DNA from: Bin87 sp963663945
GTDB taxonomy: Bacteria > Chloroflexota > Dehalococcoidia > Lucifugimonadales > UBA3495
Direction: 5' to 3'
NCBI GenBank assembly: GCA_963663945.1
Contig: OY760687.1
Coordinates: forward strand, 1,054,001-1,118,000
DNA: 64,000 nt
Shown: positions 44,138-53,571 of the stretch, piece by piece
How positions within the stretch are numbered: the stretch's first letter is position 1
Layout: each line of letters begins with the position of its first letter
Made by a program: the position numbers and the translations under genes
Notes under the pieces: model-generated
Database searches by the model: none
The model's input: the letters and a program-made list of their open reading frames with translations, nothing else
What the model was told of the DNA's origin: nothing

Positions 44138-46285
44138 TTGACCACCGACACCACAACGCTACCCACCCTGTCGCTCCAACCAACCGCGACCCATTGCCCC
44201 TATTGCGCTTTCCAGTGCGGCATGACGTTGTCGGTGGACGATGCCGGTGATGTGGAGATTGCCGGTGATCCGGCATTTCCCGTGAACCGCGGGGCTCTGT
44301 GCGTTAAGGGGTGGACGGCGGCAGCGGCTCTGAATCATCCCGAGCGGCTCACCTCTCCGCTGGTGCGGGACGCCGACGGCATGTTGACGCCGGCCTCGTG
44401 GGATGAGGCGCTGAACCGGGTGGTCGAAGCCATCGAGCGGACGCGAGAACGCCACGGCAATGACGCGGTGGGCGTTTTCGGCGGCGGCTCGCTGACCAAC
44501 GAGAAGAGCTACCTGTTGGGCAAGTTCGCCCGGGTGGCGCTCCGGACGGCCAACATCGATTACAACGGACGTTTCTGCATGTCATCCGCGGCGGCGGCGA
44601 GCATCAGGTCGCTGGGAATCGACCGGGGACTGCCCTTTCCGGTGGAGGACATCGCCGGCGCCCAGGTGGTTCTGCTCATGGGCGACAACCCGGCGGAAAC
44701 CATGCCTCCCATGATGCAGTACTTTGACGAGCAGCGCGCCAACGGCGGGCGGTTGATTGTCGCAGACCCCAGGCTGACCCCCACGGCCCAGCGCGCGGAC
44801 CTGCGCCTGCGGTTGATGCCGGGAACCGACGCCGTCCTGGCCAACGGCCTGCTGCACATTCTCATCCGCGACGGGATGGTTGACGCGGAGTACGTGGCGG
44901 AACGCACTGAAGGATTCGACCGGGTGCGCGCAGAGGTTGTGACCTACTGGCCGGAACGCGTGGAGCGGATCACCGGCGTGGCTGAGGCGGACCTGACCCG
45001 GGCGGCCCAACTGCTGGGAGCGGCCGGCACCGCAATGATTCTGACCGGGCGGGGCGCGGAACAGCAGGCCCAGGGCGTCAACAATGTTTCAGCCTGCATC
45101 AACCTGGCGCTGGCGCTGGGCCTGCCGGGCCGGCCCAGCAGCGGCTACGGCTGCATCACCGGACAGGGCAACGGTCAGGGCGGACGCGAACACGGCCAGA
45201 AGGCGGACCAGCTTCCCGGATACCGCCGCATCGACGATCCCGCGGCGCGCCGGCACGTTGCCGCAGTTTGGGGAGTGGACGAGTCCTCGCTGCCCGGCCC
45301 GGGCAGGTCGGCCTACGAACTCCTGGACAGTCTGGGACAGGAGGGGGGTGTGCACGCGCTGCTGGTGATGGGCTCCAACGTGGCGGTTTCCGCGCCGCAC
45401 CTTGGCAATGTCGCCGAGCGGCTGGCCTCGCTGGACTTCCTGGTGGTGTCTGACTTCTTCATGTCCGAGACCGCCGTCCTGGCCGACGTGGTACTGCCAT
45501 CCGCCCAATGGGCCGAGGAAGAGGGCACCATGACCAACCTGGAGGGCCGGGTGATCCGCCGGCGCAGGGCCTGCGAACCCCCGTCCGGCGTCATGGACGA
45601 TGTCGCCGTGATCTGCGAACTGGCCCGGCGGTTGGGCAGCGGACGCCACTTCGAATACGGCAGCGTCGAGGAGATCTTTGAGGAGTTGGGCCGGGCGTCA
45701 GCCGGCGGCCCCGCCGATTACTCCGGCATCACCTACGCCAGGATCGACGCCAACGACGGCGTGTTCTGGCCCTGTCCCGATGAGGCGCACCCGGGCACCC
45801 CTCGCATGTTCACCGAGGGTTTCCCCACCGCCAGCGGCCGGGCGCGGATGTTTGCCGTGCGCCACCAGGAACCCGATGAAGCGCCGGATGAGGAATATCC
45901 GCTGTTCCTCACCACGGGCCGCAACCTTGCCCACTACCAGTCCGGCACCCAGACGCGGCGTATCGCCGAGCTGGCGGAGATGACCCCCCAACCCATGGCT
46001 GAGGTGCATCCGTCCACCGCCGGACGTTACGGGCTGAGCGATGGCCAGGCCGTCCGGCTGAGCACCCGCCGGGGACGGGCCGACTTCCAGTTGAAGGTGA
46101 CTCGCGGAATACGGGAGGACACGGTGTTCGTCCCATTCCACTGGGGCGGTCGGCAAGCCGCCAACCTGCTCACCAATCCGGCACTGGATCCCACCAGCCG
46201 CATGCCCGAGTTCAAGGTCTGCGCCGTGCGCATCGATGGCGCGGAAGACACCCCTGATGACACCACAACCACAACGGAGCGTTAG
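44138..46285 (+). CDS. nasA: Assimilatory nitrate reductase catalytic subunit (molybdopterin, 4Fe-4S)
   Basis: The protein has 715 residues. It reduces nitrate to nitrite in the cytoplasm using Mo-bis-MGD. The N-terminal 4Fe-4S ligands are Cys20, Cys23, Cys27 and Cys55 (CPYCAFQC ... GALCVKG). This is followed by the molybdopterin oxidoreductase core (GVFGGGSLTNEKSYLLGKFAR, MGDNPAETMPP, FFMSETAVLADVVLPSAQWAE in outline) and a C-terminal dinucleotide-binding domain (LTTGRNLAHYQSGTQTRR). It is cytoplasmic, with no Tat leader, and is the size of compact NarB/NasA enzymes. No separate electron-transfer subunit is adjacent. The start is TTG, with its Shine-Dalgarno inside a leader hairpin. It is the first gene of a four-gene nitrate assimilation operon. 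Confidence 0.92.
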   Translation: MTTDTTTLPTLSLQPTATHCPYCAFQCGMTLSVDDAGDVEIAGDPAFPVNRGALCVKGWTAAAALNHPERLTSPLVRDADGMLTPASWDEALNRVVEAIERTRERHGNDAVGVFGGGSLTNEKSYLLGKFARVALRTANIDYNGRFCMSSAAAASIRSLGIDRGLPFPVEDIAGAQVVLLMGDNPAETMPPMMQYFDEQRANGGRLIVADPRLTPTAQRADLRLRLMPGTDAVLANGLLHILIRDGMVDAEYVAERTEGFDRVRAEVVTYWPERVERITGVAEADLTRAAQLLGAAGTAMILTGRGAEQQAQGVNNVSACINLALALGLPGRPSSGYGCITGQGNGQGGREHGQKADQLPGYRRIDDPAARRHVAAVWGVDESSLPGPGRSAYELLDSLGQEGGVHALLVMGSNVAVSAPHLGNVAERLASLDFLVVSDFFMSETAVLADVVLPSAQWAEEEGTMTNLEGRVIRRRRACEPPSGVMDDVAVICELARRLGSGRHFEYGSVEEIFEELGRASAGGPADYSGITYARIDANDGVFWPCPDEAHPGTPRMFTEGFPTASGRARMFAVRHQEPDEAPDEEYPLFLTTGRNLAHYQSGTQTRRIAELAEMTPQPMAEVHPSTAGRYGLSDGQAVRLSTRRGRADFQLKVTRGIREDTVFVPFHWGGRQAANLLTNPALDPTSRMPEFKVCAVRIDGAEDTPDDTTTTTER

Positions 46286-46287
46286 CC

Positions 46288-48765
46288 ATGATGAATGCCT
46301 CAGAAAAGCAGAAACTGGTGGTGATAGGCAACGGTATGGCCGGCGCCCGATTCGTCGAGGAAATGGTGAACCTGGGCGGCCAGGATACCTACGACATCGC
46401 GGTCATCGGCGAGGAGTCCTGCGGCAACTACAACCGCATCCTGCTCTCCGGCGTGCTGTCGGGCTCCCACGACCCCGACGACATCTTCATCAACCCCCTG
46501 GAGTGGTACGCCGAGAACAACGTGACGCTGCACTCGGGAGTGCGGGCCATCGGCATCGACCGGAAGGGCAAGATGGCCTACGGTTCCGGCGGGCTGCTGC
46601 TCCCCTACGACAAGCTGGTCATAGCCACCGGCAGCAGCGCTTTCGTGCCGCCCATGGACGGCCTGTATGACGACGACGGCGATTTCAAAAAGGGCGCCTT
46701 CGTATTCCGCACGCTGGACGACTGCTCCGCCATCATCGAACACGCGGAGGGCGCGCGCCGGGCGGCGGTCATCGGCGGCGGGTTGCTGGGCCTGGAAGCC
46801 GCCCGCGGACTGATGAACCGGGGGCTCGAGGTTGACGTGGTCCACCTGATGGGCTGGCTCATGGATACGCAGCTGGACTCCCTGTCCGGGCAACTCCTCC
46901 AGCAGAGCCTGGAAGAGCTGGGCGTGCAGTTCCGCCTGGAGAAACTGACCACCGCCGTGCTGGGCGAAGATCGTGTGACGGGCCTCCAGTTCAAGGACGG
47001 CGACACGCTGGACTGCGATCTGGTGGTGATGTCGGCCGGCATCCGCCCCAACGTGGACCTTGCCCGGATGGCGGGTCTGCACGTGCGCCGCGGCATCCTG
47101 GTCAACGACGGGCTCACCTGCCGCAACGACCAGGACATCTACGCCATTGGCGAGTGCGCCGAGCATCGCAGCCAGGTGTACGGACTGGTCGCGCCCCTGT
47201 GGGAGCAGGCCCGTGTCCTGGCCGAGCGGCTCACCGGACGGAACGCCGAGTCCGCCTACGCCGGTTCCCGGATCTCCACCAAGCTCAAGGTGATGGGCGT
47301 CGAATTGGCGGTAGCCGGCAGCAAGGACCCGCTGGATGACGACGACGAGGTGGTGACCTACGTCGAGCCCAACCGCAACGTGTACAAGAAGGTCATCGTT
47401 CGGGATGGCAAGGTAACCGGCGCCATTCTGCTGGGCGACGGGCTGACCATGCCGCGTATCCTGCAGGCCTTCGACCGGGGCGAGGCCCTCCCCGAGAACC
47501 GCTCGGAACTGCTGTTCCCCCTGGCGGCCGACGCGGGTCCATCGCTCAACGTGGAGGATATGCCCGACGACGCCCAGATCTGCAACTGCAACGGCGTGAC
47601 CAAGGGCAAGATCATCGCGGCTGTGGACGGCGGATGCCGCAGCCTGAAGGCGGTATGCGACGCCACCCGTGCCGGAACCGGCTGCGGCTCCTGCAAGATG
47701 CAGGTTCAGGCGGTGCTGGAACTGGCGGCCGACGGCCTGGTGGCCGACGACCCATCTGCCCACTACTACGTGCCGGGCATTCCCCTCACCAAGCCGGAGC
47801 TGGTGGGCGCCATCAAGGCCATGGAACTCAGGAGCGTTTCCCGGGTGTTCGAGGCGCTGGCCGGCGGCAGGGAGGACGCCGGCAGCAAGCAGGGGCTGGC
47901 CTCGCTGCTGCGGACCATCTGGGGCGCGGAGTACGAGGACGAGCGGGACGCGCGGTTCATCAACGACCGGGTCCACGCCAACATTCAGAACGACGGCACC
48001 TTCAGCGTGGTGCCCAGGATCTACGGCGGCGTCACCACGCCCGACCAGCTTCGCCGTATCGCCGACGCCGCTGAGAAATACGAGGCCAGAATGGTGAAGA
48101 TCACCGGCGGTCAACGCATCGACCTGCTGGGCATCCCCAAGGAGCACCTGCCCGCAGTGTGGCAGGAGGTTGGGATGCCGTCGGGCCACGCCTACACCAA
48201 GGCGTTCCGCACCTGCAAAACCTGCGTGGGGACCGAGTTCTGCCGGTTCGGTGTGGGCGATAGCACCAAGCTGGGCGTCCAGATCGAGCAGCGGTTCCAG
48301 GGCATCGAGAGCCCCCACAAGATGAAACTGGCCGTGTCGGGATGCCCGCGCAACTGCGCCGAGTCGACCACCAAGGACGTAGGGGCCACGGCCATCGAGG
48401 GCGGGAAGTGGGAGGTCTACATCGGGGGCGCGGCGGGCTCCCGCGTGCGCAAGGGGGATGTGCTGTGCGTGACCGACACCCACGACGAGACCCTTCTGAT
48501 GATGGGCCGGTTCATGCAGTACTACCGGGAGAACGCCCGCTACCTGGAACGCACCTACGACTTCGTGGAGCGCACCGGCATCGAGCGGCTGCGACAGATC
48601 CTGGTGGAGGATGGCGAAGGCATCTGCGACCGGCTGGATCGGGACATGCAGGCCGCCGTGGATGCGTACCAGGACCCCTGGCTGGAGGCAGGCGACCCGG
48701 TGCATCCCAACCAGTTCGTCACCACGCCGGCTGAATTGACCGCGCCGGCGGCCGCAGCGAGGTAG
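46288..48765 (+). CDS. nirB: Assimilatory nitrite reductase [NAD(P)H] large subunit
   Basis: The protein has 825 residues and reduces nitrite to ammonium with NAD(P)H. It has an N-terminal FAD-binding site (VVIGNGMAGARFVEE, about 10-24) and an NAD site (AAVIGGGLLGLEAARG, near 155-170). A BFD-like [2Fe-2S] domain has Cys pairs near 432/434 and 466/469 (CNCNG ... CGSC). The C-terminal sirohaem/4Fe-4S domain carries CVGTEFC near 645-651 and CPRNC near 685-689, the four cluster ligands. It starts 2 nt after the nitrate reductase stop and lies 4 nt before nirD. All key motifs look intact. Confidence 0.95.
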   Translation: MMNASEKQKLVVIGNGMAGARFVEEMVNLGGQDTYDIAVIGEESCGNYNRILLSGVLSGSHDPDDIFINPLEWYAENNVTLHSGVRAIGIDRKGKMAYGSGGLLLPYDKLVIATGSSAFVPPMDGLYDDDGDFKKGAFVFRTLDDCSAIIEHAEGARRAAVIGGGLLGLEAARGLMNRGLEVDVVHLMGWLMDTQLDSLSGQLLQQSLEELGVQFRLEKLTTAVLGEDRVTGLQFKDGDTLDCDLVVMSAGIRPNVDLARMAGLHVRRGILVNDGLTCRNDQDIYAIGECAEHRSQVYGLVAPLWEQARVLAERLTGRNAESAYAGSRISTKLKVMGVELAVAGSKDPLDDDDEVVTYVEPNRNVYKKVIVRDGKVTGAILLGDGLTMPRILQAFDRGEALPENRSELLFPLAADAGPSLNVEDMPDDAQICNCNGVTKGKIIAAVDGGCRSLKAVCDATRAGTGCGSCKMQVQAVLELAADGLVADDPSAHYYVPGIPLTKPELVGAIKAMELRSVSRVFEALAGGREDAGSKQGLASLLRTIWGAEYEDERDARFINDRVHANIQNDGTFSVVPRIYGGVTTPDQLRRIADAAEKYEARMVKITGGQRIDLLGIPKEHLPAVWQEVGMPSGHAYTKAFRTCKTCVGTEFCRFGVGDSTKLGVQIEQRFQGIESPHKMKLAVSGCPRNCAESTTKDVGATAIEGGKWEVYIGGAAGSRVRKGDVLCVTDTHDETLLMMGRFMQYYRENARYLERTYDFVERTGIERLRQILVEDGEGICDRLDRDMQAAVDAYQDPWLEAGDPVHPNQFVTTPAELTAPAAAAR

Positions 48766-48769
48766 CGTC

Positions 48770-49141
48770 ATGGTTCTGATCACGAAAACGCCGGATGTGT
48801 TTGCAGTGAGCGATATGTCTTCTTGCGGGACCCATATTCTTGGCAGCGCCGCGCAGATACCCATCGGCGAGGGGCGCCGGTTCGAGATCGGCGGTATGGC
48901 GATCGCGGTGTTTCGCAGCCGCCAGGGACGGGTGTACGCCACCCAGGCAGAATGTCCCCATCGCGCCGGCCCGTTGGCCGATGGATTGCTGGGCGGTGAA
49001 GCACTCATCTGCCCGCTGCACAACTTCCGATTCGACGTTGGTACCGGAGAACCGCTGGGCAACGACTGCCCTGCGCTGCGCACCTACCCGGTCTCGTTGA
49101 ATGAAGCCGGCGAGATCCTGGTCACGGTATCCGGGTCGTAG
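48770..49141 (+). CDS. nirD: Nitrite reductase small subunit, Rieske-type ferredoxin
   Basis: The protein has 123 residues. The Rieske [2Fe-2S] ligands are in CPHRAGPL near 62-64 and CPLHNFRFDV near 82-85, with the C-x-H and C-x2-H spacing of the family. It partners NirB in NADH-dependent nitrite reductases. The ATG lies 4 nt after the nirB stop. The first 20 residues are extra compared with the shortest NirD proteins, but the start codon is clear. Confidence 0.93.
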   Translation: MVLITKTPDVFAVSDMSSCGTHILGSAAQIPIGEGRRFEIGGMAIAVFRSRQGRVYATQAECPHRAGPLADGLLGGEALICPLHNFRFDVGTGEPLGNDCPALRTYPVSLNEAGEILVTVSGS

Positions 49142-49173
49142 CCGACCCGCTCCAGTCCTCCGGAGTTGAGAAA

Positions 49174-50535
49174 ATGAACCTGCTGAATATCGCCGTAGAC
49201 AGCGGAAAAGCCACCCGGATACGCCTGTTCAGCCTGGCGTCCCCGCAGATGCGGACGTTCCACATCACCTGGTTCGCCTTCTTCCTGTGCTTCTTCGGAT
49301 GGTTCGGCATCGCGCCGATGATGGCGGTGGTGCGCGAGGATCTGCTGCTGAGCAAAGCGCAGATCGGCAACACCATCATCGCGTCCGTTGCCATCACCAT
49401 CGTGGCCCGCCTGGTCTTTGGATGGCTGTGCGACCGCATCGGCCCCCGCCTGGCCTACAGCGGCCTGCTGATCGTCGGCTCGATACCGGTCATGTGCATC
49501 GGGCTGGCACAGAACTACGAGACGTTCCTGCTGTTCCGCCTGGCCATCGGCGTGATCGGCGCGTCCTTCGTCATCACCCAGTACCACACGTCGGTGATGT
49601 TCGCTCCCAACGTGGTGGGCACCGCCAACGCCACCACCGCCGGCTGGGGTAACATGGGCGGTGGCGTCACCCAGATGGCGATGCCCCTGGTATTCGCCGG
49701 CGTGCTGACGTTCGGCGTTGGCGAAGTCCTGGGGTGGCGGATCGCCATGGTGATACCCGGCGCGGCCCTCATGGTGGTGGGCGTGGCCTACTACTTCCTC
49801 ACCCAGGACTGTCCGCACGGGAACTATCGCGACCTGCGCGCCCGTGGCCTGATGCCGGGTTCGGCTGGAAGCAAAGGCTCATTCCTGGAAGCGGCCCGGG
49901 ACCCGCGAGTGTGGGCATTGTTCGTCATCTACGGCGCGTGCTTCGGCGTGGAGCTGACCATTAACAACATCGCGGCGCTGTACTACTACGACCGTTTTGA
50001 GCTGAACCTCGCCACCGCCGGCATCATCGCCGGCACCTTCGGCCTGATGAATATCTTCGCTCGCACCCTGGGCGGGTTTTTCGGCGACAAGATGGGCATC
50101 CGGTTCGGCCTCAGGGGACGTGTGATGTTCCTGGGCGCGGTGCTCCTGGTCGAAGGATTGGCCCTGATCCTGTTCTCCCAGATGGCGACGTTGTTCCTGG
50201 CCGTGGGCGCGATGATCGTGTTCAGCCTGTTCGTGCAGATGTCGGAGGGAGCGACCTTCTCGGTGGTCCCGTTCATCAACCGCAAGGCGCTGGGTTCCGT
50301 GGCCGGCATCGTGGGCGCGGGCGGCAACGCCGGAGCAGTGGCTTTCGGGTTCCTGTTCCGCTCGGAAAGCCTCACCTACGCCGATGCCCTGCTCATCGTG
50401 GGCGTCGCCGTGATGGTCGCGTCATCGCTGGTGCTGGCGGTGCGGTTCTCGCCTGAGACCGAGCGGGAGGAAAGGCACGCCCTGGATCGCGCCCTCGCCG
50501 AGCGTGCGGGCTTCGCGCCAGCAGCAGCCGACTGA
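49174..50535 (+). CDS. narK: Nitrate/nitrite MFS transporter (NarK/NRT family)
   Basis: The 453-residue major-facilitator protein has about 12 membrane segments. The nitrate-transporter signature GWGNMGGGVTQ is near 157-167, preceded by an AxNATTAGWG motif, and a second Gly-rich segment GAGGNAGAVAFG is in the second half. The loop 2-3 motif FGWLCDRIGPR is conserved. It begins 32 nt after nirD with CGGAG upstream and completes the nitrate uptake and reduction operon. I use narK as a family symbol; nasA/nrtP-type naming is equally possible. Confidence 0.92.
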   Translation: MNLLNIAVDSGKATRIRLFSLASPQMRTFHITWFAFFLCFFGWFGIAPMMAVVREDLLLSKAQIGNTIIASVAITIVARLVFGWLCDRIGPRLAYSGLLIVGSIPVMCIGLAQNYETFLLFRLAIGVIGASFVITQYHTSVMFAPNVVGTANATTAGWGNMGGGVTQMAMPLVFAGVLTFGVGEVLGWRIAMVIPGAALMVVGVAYYFLTQDCPHGNYRDLRARGLMPGSAGSKGSFLEAARDPRVWALFVIYGACFGVELTINNIAALYYYDRFELNLATAGIIAGTFGLMNIFARTLGGFFGDKMGIRFGLRGRVMFLGAVLLVEGLALILFSQMATLFLAVGAMIVFSLFVQMSEGATFSVVPFINRKALGSVAGIVGAGGNAGAVAFGFLFRSESLTYADALLIVGVAVMVASSLVLAVRFSPETEREERHALDRALAERAGFAPAAAD

Positions 50536-50933
50536 ACCACCGCCACACTGCGATCTGCATTGGCGTGTAACCTATGGCCGGGCAAATTGGTCTGCCTTCT
50601 CCCTTATCGGAGCACTGGCGCTCGTGTGCAGGTTGTCAATCAATGCGTGCACCACGTCTGAGGACGGTAGCCTACTATGACCTCTACCAAATTCCAGCGT
50701 TGGTGAAATGTATACAGTCAGTAGGGTTGTCCACCACCCTGAACCTTGCGCCGGTGCAAAGCCTGCCGATATCCGCGTTTGGTTCGCCTAACGTCATTAC
50801 GTGAACCGAGGTGTGTCCGCCATAAAGCTCGACGGCATGGCGCAGCACGTTTGCGCAGGGAAGGAGGCAACGCGCTATCCCCGCTGGGCGGTGCGCGCTG
50901 GAGAACACCAATCCCTCAAGACCGCGCGGGAGT
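50536..50933. other. Intergenic between convergent genes, nothing recognised
   Basis: About 400 nt between the transporter gene and the 3' end of a HEAT-repeat gene. No terminator hairpin with a T-tract and no credible gene were seen. Confidence 0.45.
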
Positions 50934-52241
50934 TCATCCTGCTTCGGCCGCCGCAGACTGACGCCTGCGACCCTTGGCCAGGAAAGCCAGCGCACCGCAG
51001 ATCGCTTCGCGCACCTCCGCAACTTCACCTTCGCCCTGGAGGGCGTCGGTGAGGACAGGGATGGCGCTCCCGTAGTCCAGGTGTCCCAGCTCCCGGGCGG
51101 CCGCGGCTCGCACCGCCGCGTCGCCGTCGCCCACAGCGCTCAGCGAATGCGGCAGGGCATCCCGGTTAACCAGCGCCGGAAGAGCCAGAACTGCCGGCAG
51201 TCGGCACTGGGAGCAGCGGCTGCTCAACCACCCCAGCATATCGCCGGCGGTGATGGTATCCCCCAGTTGACGCAGGGCGCGCGCCACCACCGGCGCCCAT
51301 TTCAGTTGCCTCTCCTCCATCGCCAGCCTGAGCATGGGCATGGCGAGACCGACGCCCATGGTGTCCAATTTACGGATGGCTGCTCGAGCGAAGATATCGG
51401 GGCGGGCATGGAATGTGTTCCTGTCCACCAGGTCGATCCGGGCATCCTCCGCCTGGGGAGTGCCCAGTCTTGCCAGGGACGGCAGAGCTGCGCCGCGCAC
51501 GTGCTTTTCACAGTCGTCCAGCGCCCGGATCAACGCCGGAACGCCCTGCGGTCTTGCGAGGAGACCCAGTGCGTTGACCAGGTCCTCCCGCAGTCTCCTG
51601 AGTTCCTTGGCCATGATGTTAGACGCCCCCACAGCGTCGATCAGGGCGGGGACCCGCTCCCACACCGCTCCGCTGGGGTCGTTCACAGCGTCCATGAGAG
51701 CGGGTACGGCCGCGGCATCTCGCAGTACACGCAGGCTGGCGGCCGCCTGTCCCCGCCGGTGAGGTGGGCCACGGCGGAGCGCTTCGATCAGGACCGGCAG
51801 CGACTGCGGGGCGCCCAGGTCACCCGCGGCCACGGCGGCGGCGAACCGGACCGCCTCCTCAGGGTCCTGGAGCATGGGGAGCAGCGCCGGCAGCAACGCC
51901 GGGGCCGAGAACGCCTGCAACGCGTCGGCGGCGTGGACCCGCACCAGGGCATCCGGGTTCCGGAACGCCGCCGTCAGGCTCTCCACCGCCAGCCGGTCCA
52001 CGGCGGCAGGACCTGGCACCGCGGGCCGGCCCGCGTCCGGAAGTGGCCGGATGGATATCTCCAGTGCACGGGCGGCGGCCCGCCGCGCCGGCGCCGACTC
52101 CCATGGCAGCAGGTTCACCAGGAAGTTGACCAGTTGTTCCTCTCCGCCGATGCCCATCATCATGGCGGCATAGCGCCTTACCCGGCCGTTGTGGTGGGAT
52201 AGCGCCGGGACAATCTCCTCTGGTCGGTACCGGTTCAGCAT
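50934..52241 (-). CDS. HEAT-repeat protein (second of pair)
   Basis: The protein has about 435 residues made almost wholly of HEAT/PBS-lyase-like helical repeats (for example DALVRVHAADALQAF, EEAVRFAAAVAAGDLG, AAVRAAAARELGHLD). It should form a right-handed solenoid that binds another protein. I start at ATG 52241 (MLNRYRPEE), preceded by GGGAG; a longer start at 52313 would overlap the previous gene by 50 nt. It has no signal peptide and no catalytic motif. It begins 23 nt after the previous HEAT gene, so the two form an operon. The pair is divergent from the DUF1800/DUF1501/NHL operon and may serve the same process. Confidence 0.82.
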   Translation of the reverse strand: MLNRYRPEEIVPALSHHNGRVRRYAAMMMGIGGEEQLVNFLVNLLPWESAPARRAAARALEISIRPLPDAGRPAVPGPAAVDRLAVESLTAAFRNPDALVRVHAADALQAFSAPALLPALLPMLQDPEEAVRFAAAVAAGDLGAPQSLPVLIEALRRGPPHRRGQAAASLRVLRDAAAVPALMDAVNDPSGAVWERVPALIDAVGASNIMAKELRRLREDLVNALGLLARPQGVPALIRALDDCEKHVRGAALPSLARLGTPQAEDARIDLVDRNTFHARPDIFARAAIRKLDTMGVGLAMPMLRLAMEERQLKWAPVVARALRQLGDTITAGDMLGWLSSRCSQCRLPAVLALPALVNRDALPHSLSAVGDGDAAVRAAAARELGHLDYGSAIPVLTDALQGEGEVAEVREAICGALAFLAKGRRRQSAAAEAG

Positions 52242-52263
52242 CAGGCTCTCACTCCCGTCAACG

Positions 52264-53184
52264 TCAACTCGTCCGCGACGACGGTTCCGCGGATTGCCGT
52301 TCCTGGCGGACACGTAGCCACCGCTCGGTTGCCCTTCGGGTCAGCCAGTCGGGATCGCCGCCGCGGTCGCGAAGGGGCGGTTCCGCCCTGGGGTTTCCGG
52401 TTTCCGCCAGGGCCAGCATGGCCTCCCCGCGCACCTGGAGATCGGGGTCGTCCAACGCCCGGATCAGTGGCTCCACCACCGCGGCGGGGTTGCCGGCGTG
52501 GACCAGGGCCTGCGCCGCCGCCAGCCGAACGTCGCGGTCCGGGTCCCGCAAGGCAGCGATGAGACGCGAGCAGGCGGCCTCCGACCCCAGACGCGCCAAC
52601 CCCCGGGCAGCGTTGCCGCGGTCCACCGGAGATGCGCCGTCGAACAGATCCAGCAGTACCCTCTCCAGCAGGTCCGGGGCCAGAGCAATGAGCGCGCCCG
52701 TTGCCGCCGCCACCCGATCGCACCTGTCGTGCCGGGCGGCCAGCAGGCGGGGCAACGAGCGCCGCGCACTCAGCGGAGCCAACACCCGCACCGCCGCCAG
52801 ACTCATCCGGTCCGATGGATCATGAACCGCGTCCACCAGCGGGTTCACTGCGTCCGGGGAACCCAGCGCGCCCAGGGCCTGGACGGCGGCCGCGCGGACC
52901 GCGACTTCCCGATGGCTGCGGTAGTAATCCACATCGCCCTCACCGTCAGGCGTGCCCGCGGCGGCAATGAGTGCCGGTACTGCGGCTGGATCTCCCAGCC
53001 GTTCAAGCGCCCGGCAGATCGCCACCTGCGGCCCCTCCGGCGATCCGGGCAGCGCCTGCACCAGACCTTCCGTGGCTTCCCGAACCCACCACCGGCCCAG
53101 GGCCTCCGCCGCGATGTCCTGGATTCCACTGTCCGGATCGGCCAGTGCTTGCAGCAGGTCGGAGGCTGATGTTCGAGCGTCCAT
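52264..53184 (-). CDS. HEAT-repeat protein (first of pair)
   Basis: The protein has about 306 residues of repeated helix pairs with the HEAT/PBS-lyase pattern (SGIQDIAAEALGRWW, REVAVRAAAVQALGALGSPDAV in outline, DPDRDVRLAAAQALVHAG). It is a soluble scaffold type with no catalytic residues. I start at ATG 53184 (MDARTSASDL), although its Shine-Dalgarno is weak. A different frame just upstream, starting at 53323 with a better AGGA site, encodes VMEVAGQIADAADALGRLLPDD, which looks like a helix of the same kind. The gene may therefore once have been longer, with a frameshift near 53185-53195. Confidence 0.8.
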   Translation of the reverse strand: MDARTSASDLLQALADPDSGIQDIAAEALGRWWVREATEGLVQALPGSPEGPQVAICRALERLGDPAAVPALIAAAGTPDGEGDVDYYRSHREVAVRAAAVQALGALGSPDAVNPLVDAVHDPSDRMSLAAVRVLAPLSARRSLPRLLAARHDRCDRVAAATGALIALAPDLLERVLLDLFDGASPVDRGNAARGLARLGSEAACSRLIAALRDPDRDVRLAAAQALVHAGNPAAVVEPLIRALDDPDLQVRGEAMLALAETGNPRAEPPLRDRGGDPDWLTRRATERWLRVRQERQSAEPSSRTS

Positions 53185-53571
53185 TGTACCGGTCGTCGGG
53201 CAACAGACGCCCCAGCGCATCGGCGGCGTCGGCAATTTGGCCGGCGACTTCCATGACCCCCAGGTCAGCTCTTTGCGCTACGGACGTGGCAGCCGCACTC
53301 CGCATCGTCCATTTCAGCGGCATCAGGTCCTCGCCAGCCTGTTTCCTGACATCTCATCCCTCGTCTGACCGCCACCACCGCAACCCTTCGGTGGATTCAG
53401 GCTTGGGCGCCAGTGTTTTTCAGCGGGACCGTGGACCCGGAAAATTCGCCTCATCAACTCTGAACAGTTACCTGTTACGGCTTTTTGTTGACATTCAACT
53501 TGGCCAATCCTAATATGTTGCCAATCGGCGGCTGGCTTAGTGTTCTGGGCTTGATAAACGGAGAGGCGGTA
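53185..53571. other. Divergent intergenic region
   Basis: About 390 nt between the HEAT pair (minus) and the DUF1800 operon (plus). It holds a possible frameshifted 5' extension of the HEAT gene (53190-53323, minus). Promoters for both directions should lie here, but none stands out. Confidence 0.4.

Noticed and set aside
46300..49083. 927-codon open frame antisense to nirB and nirD
   Set aside because: The sense genes have all family motifs. The antisense frame has no recognisable domain and reflects codon bias in GC-rich DNA.
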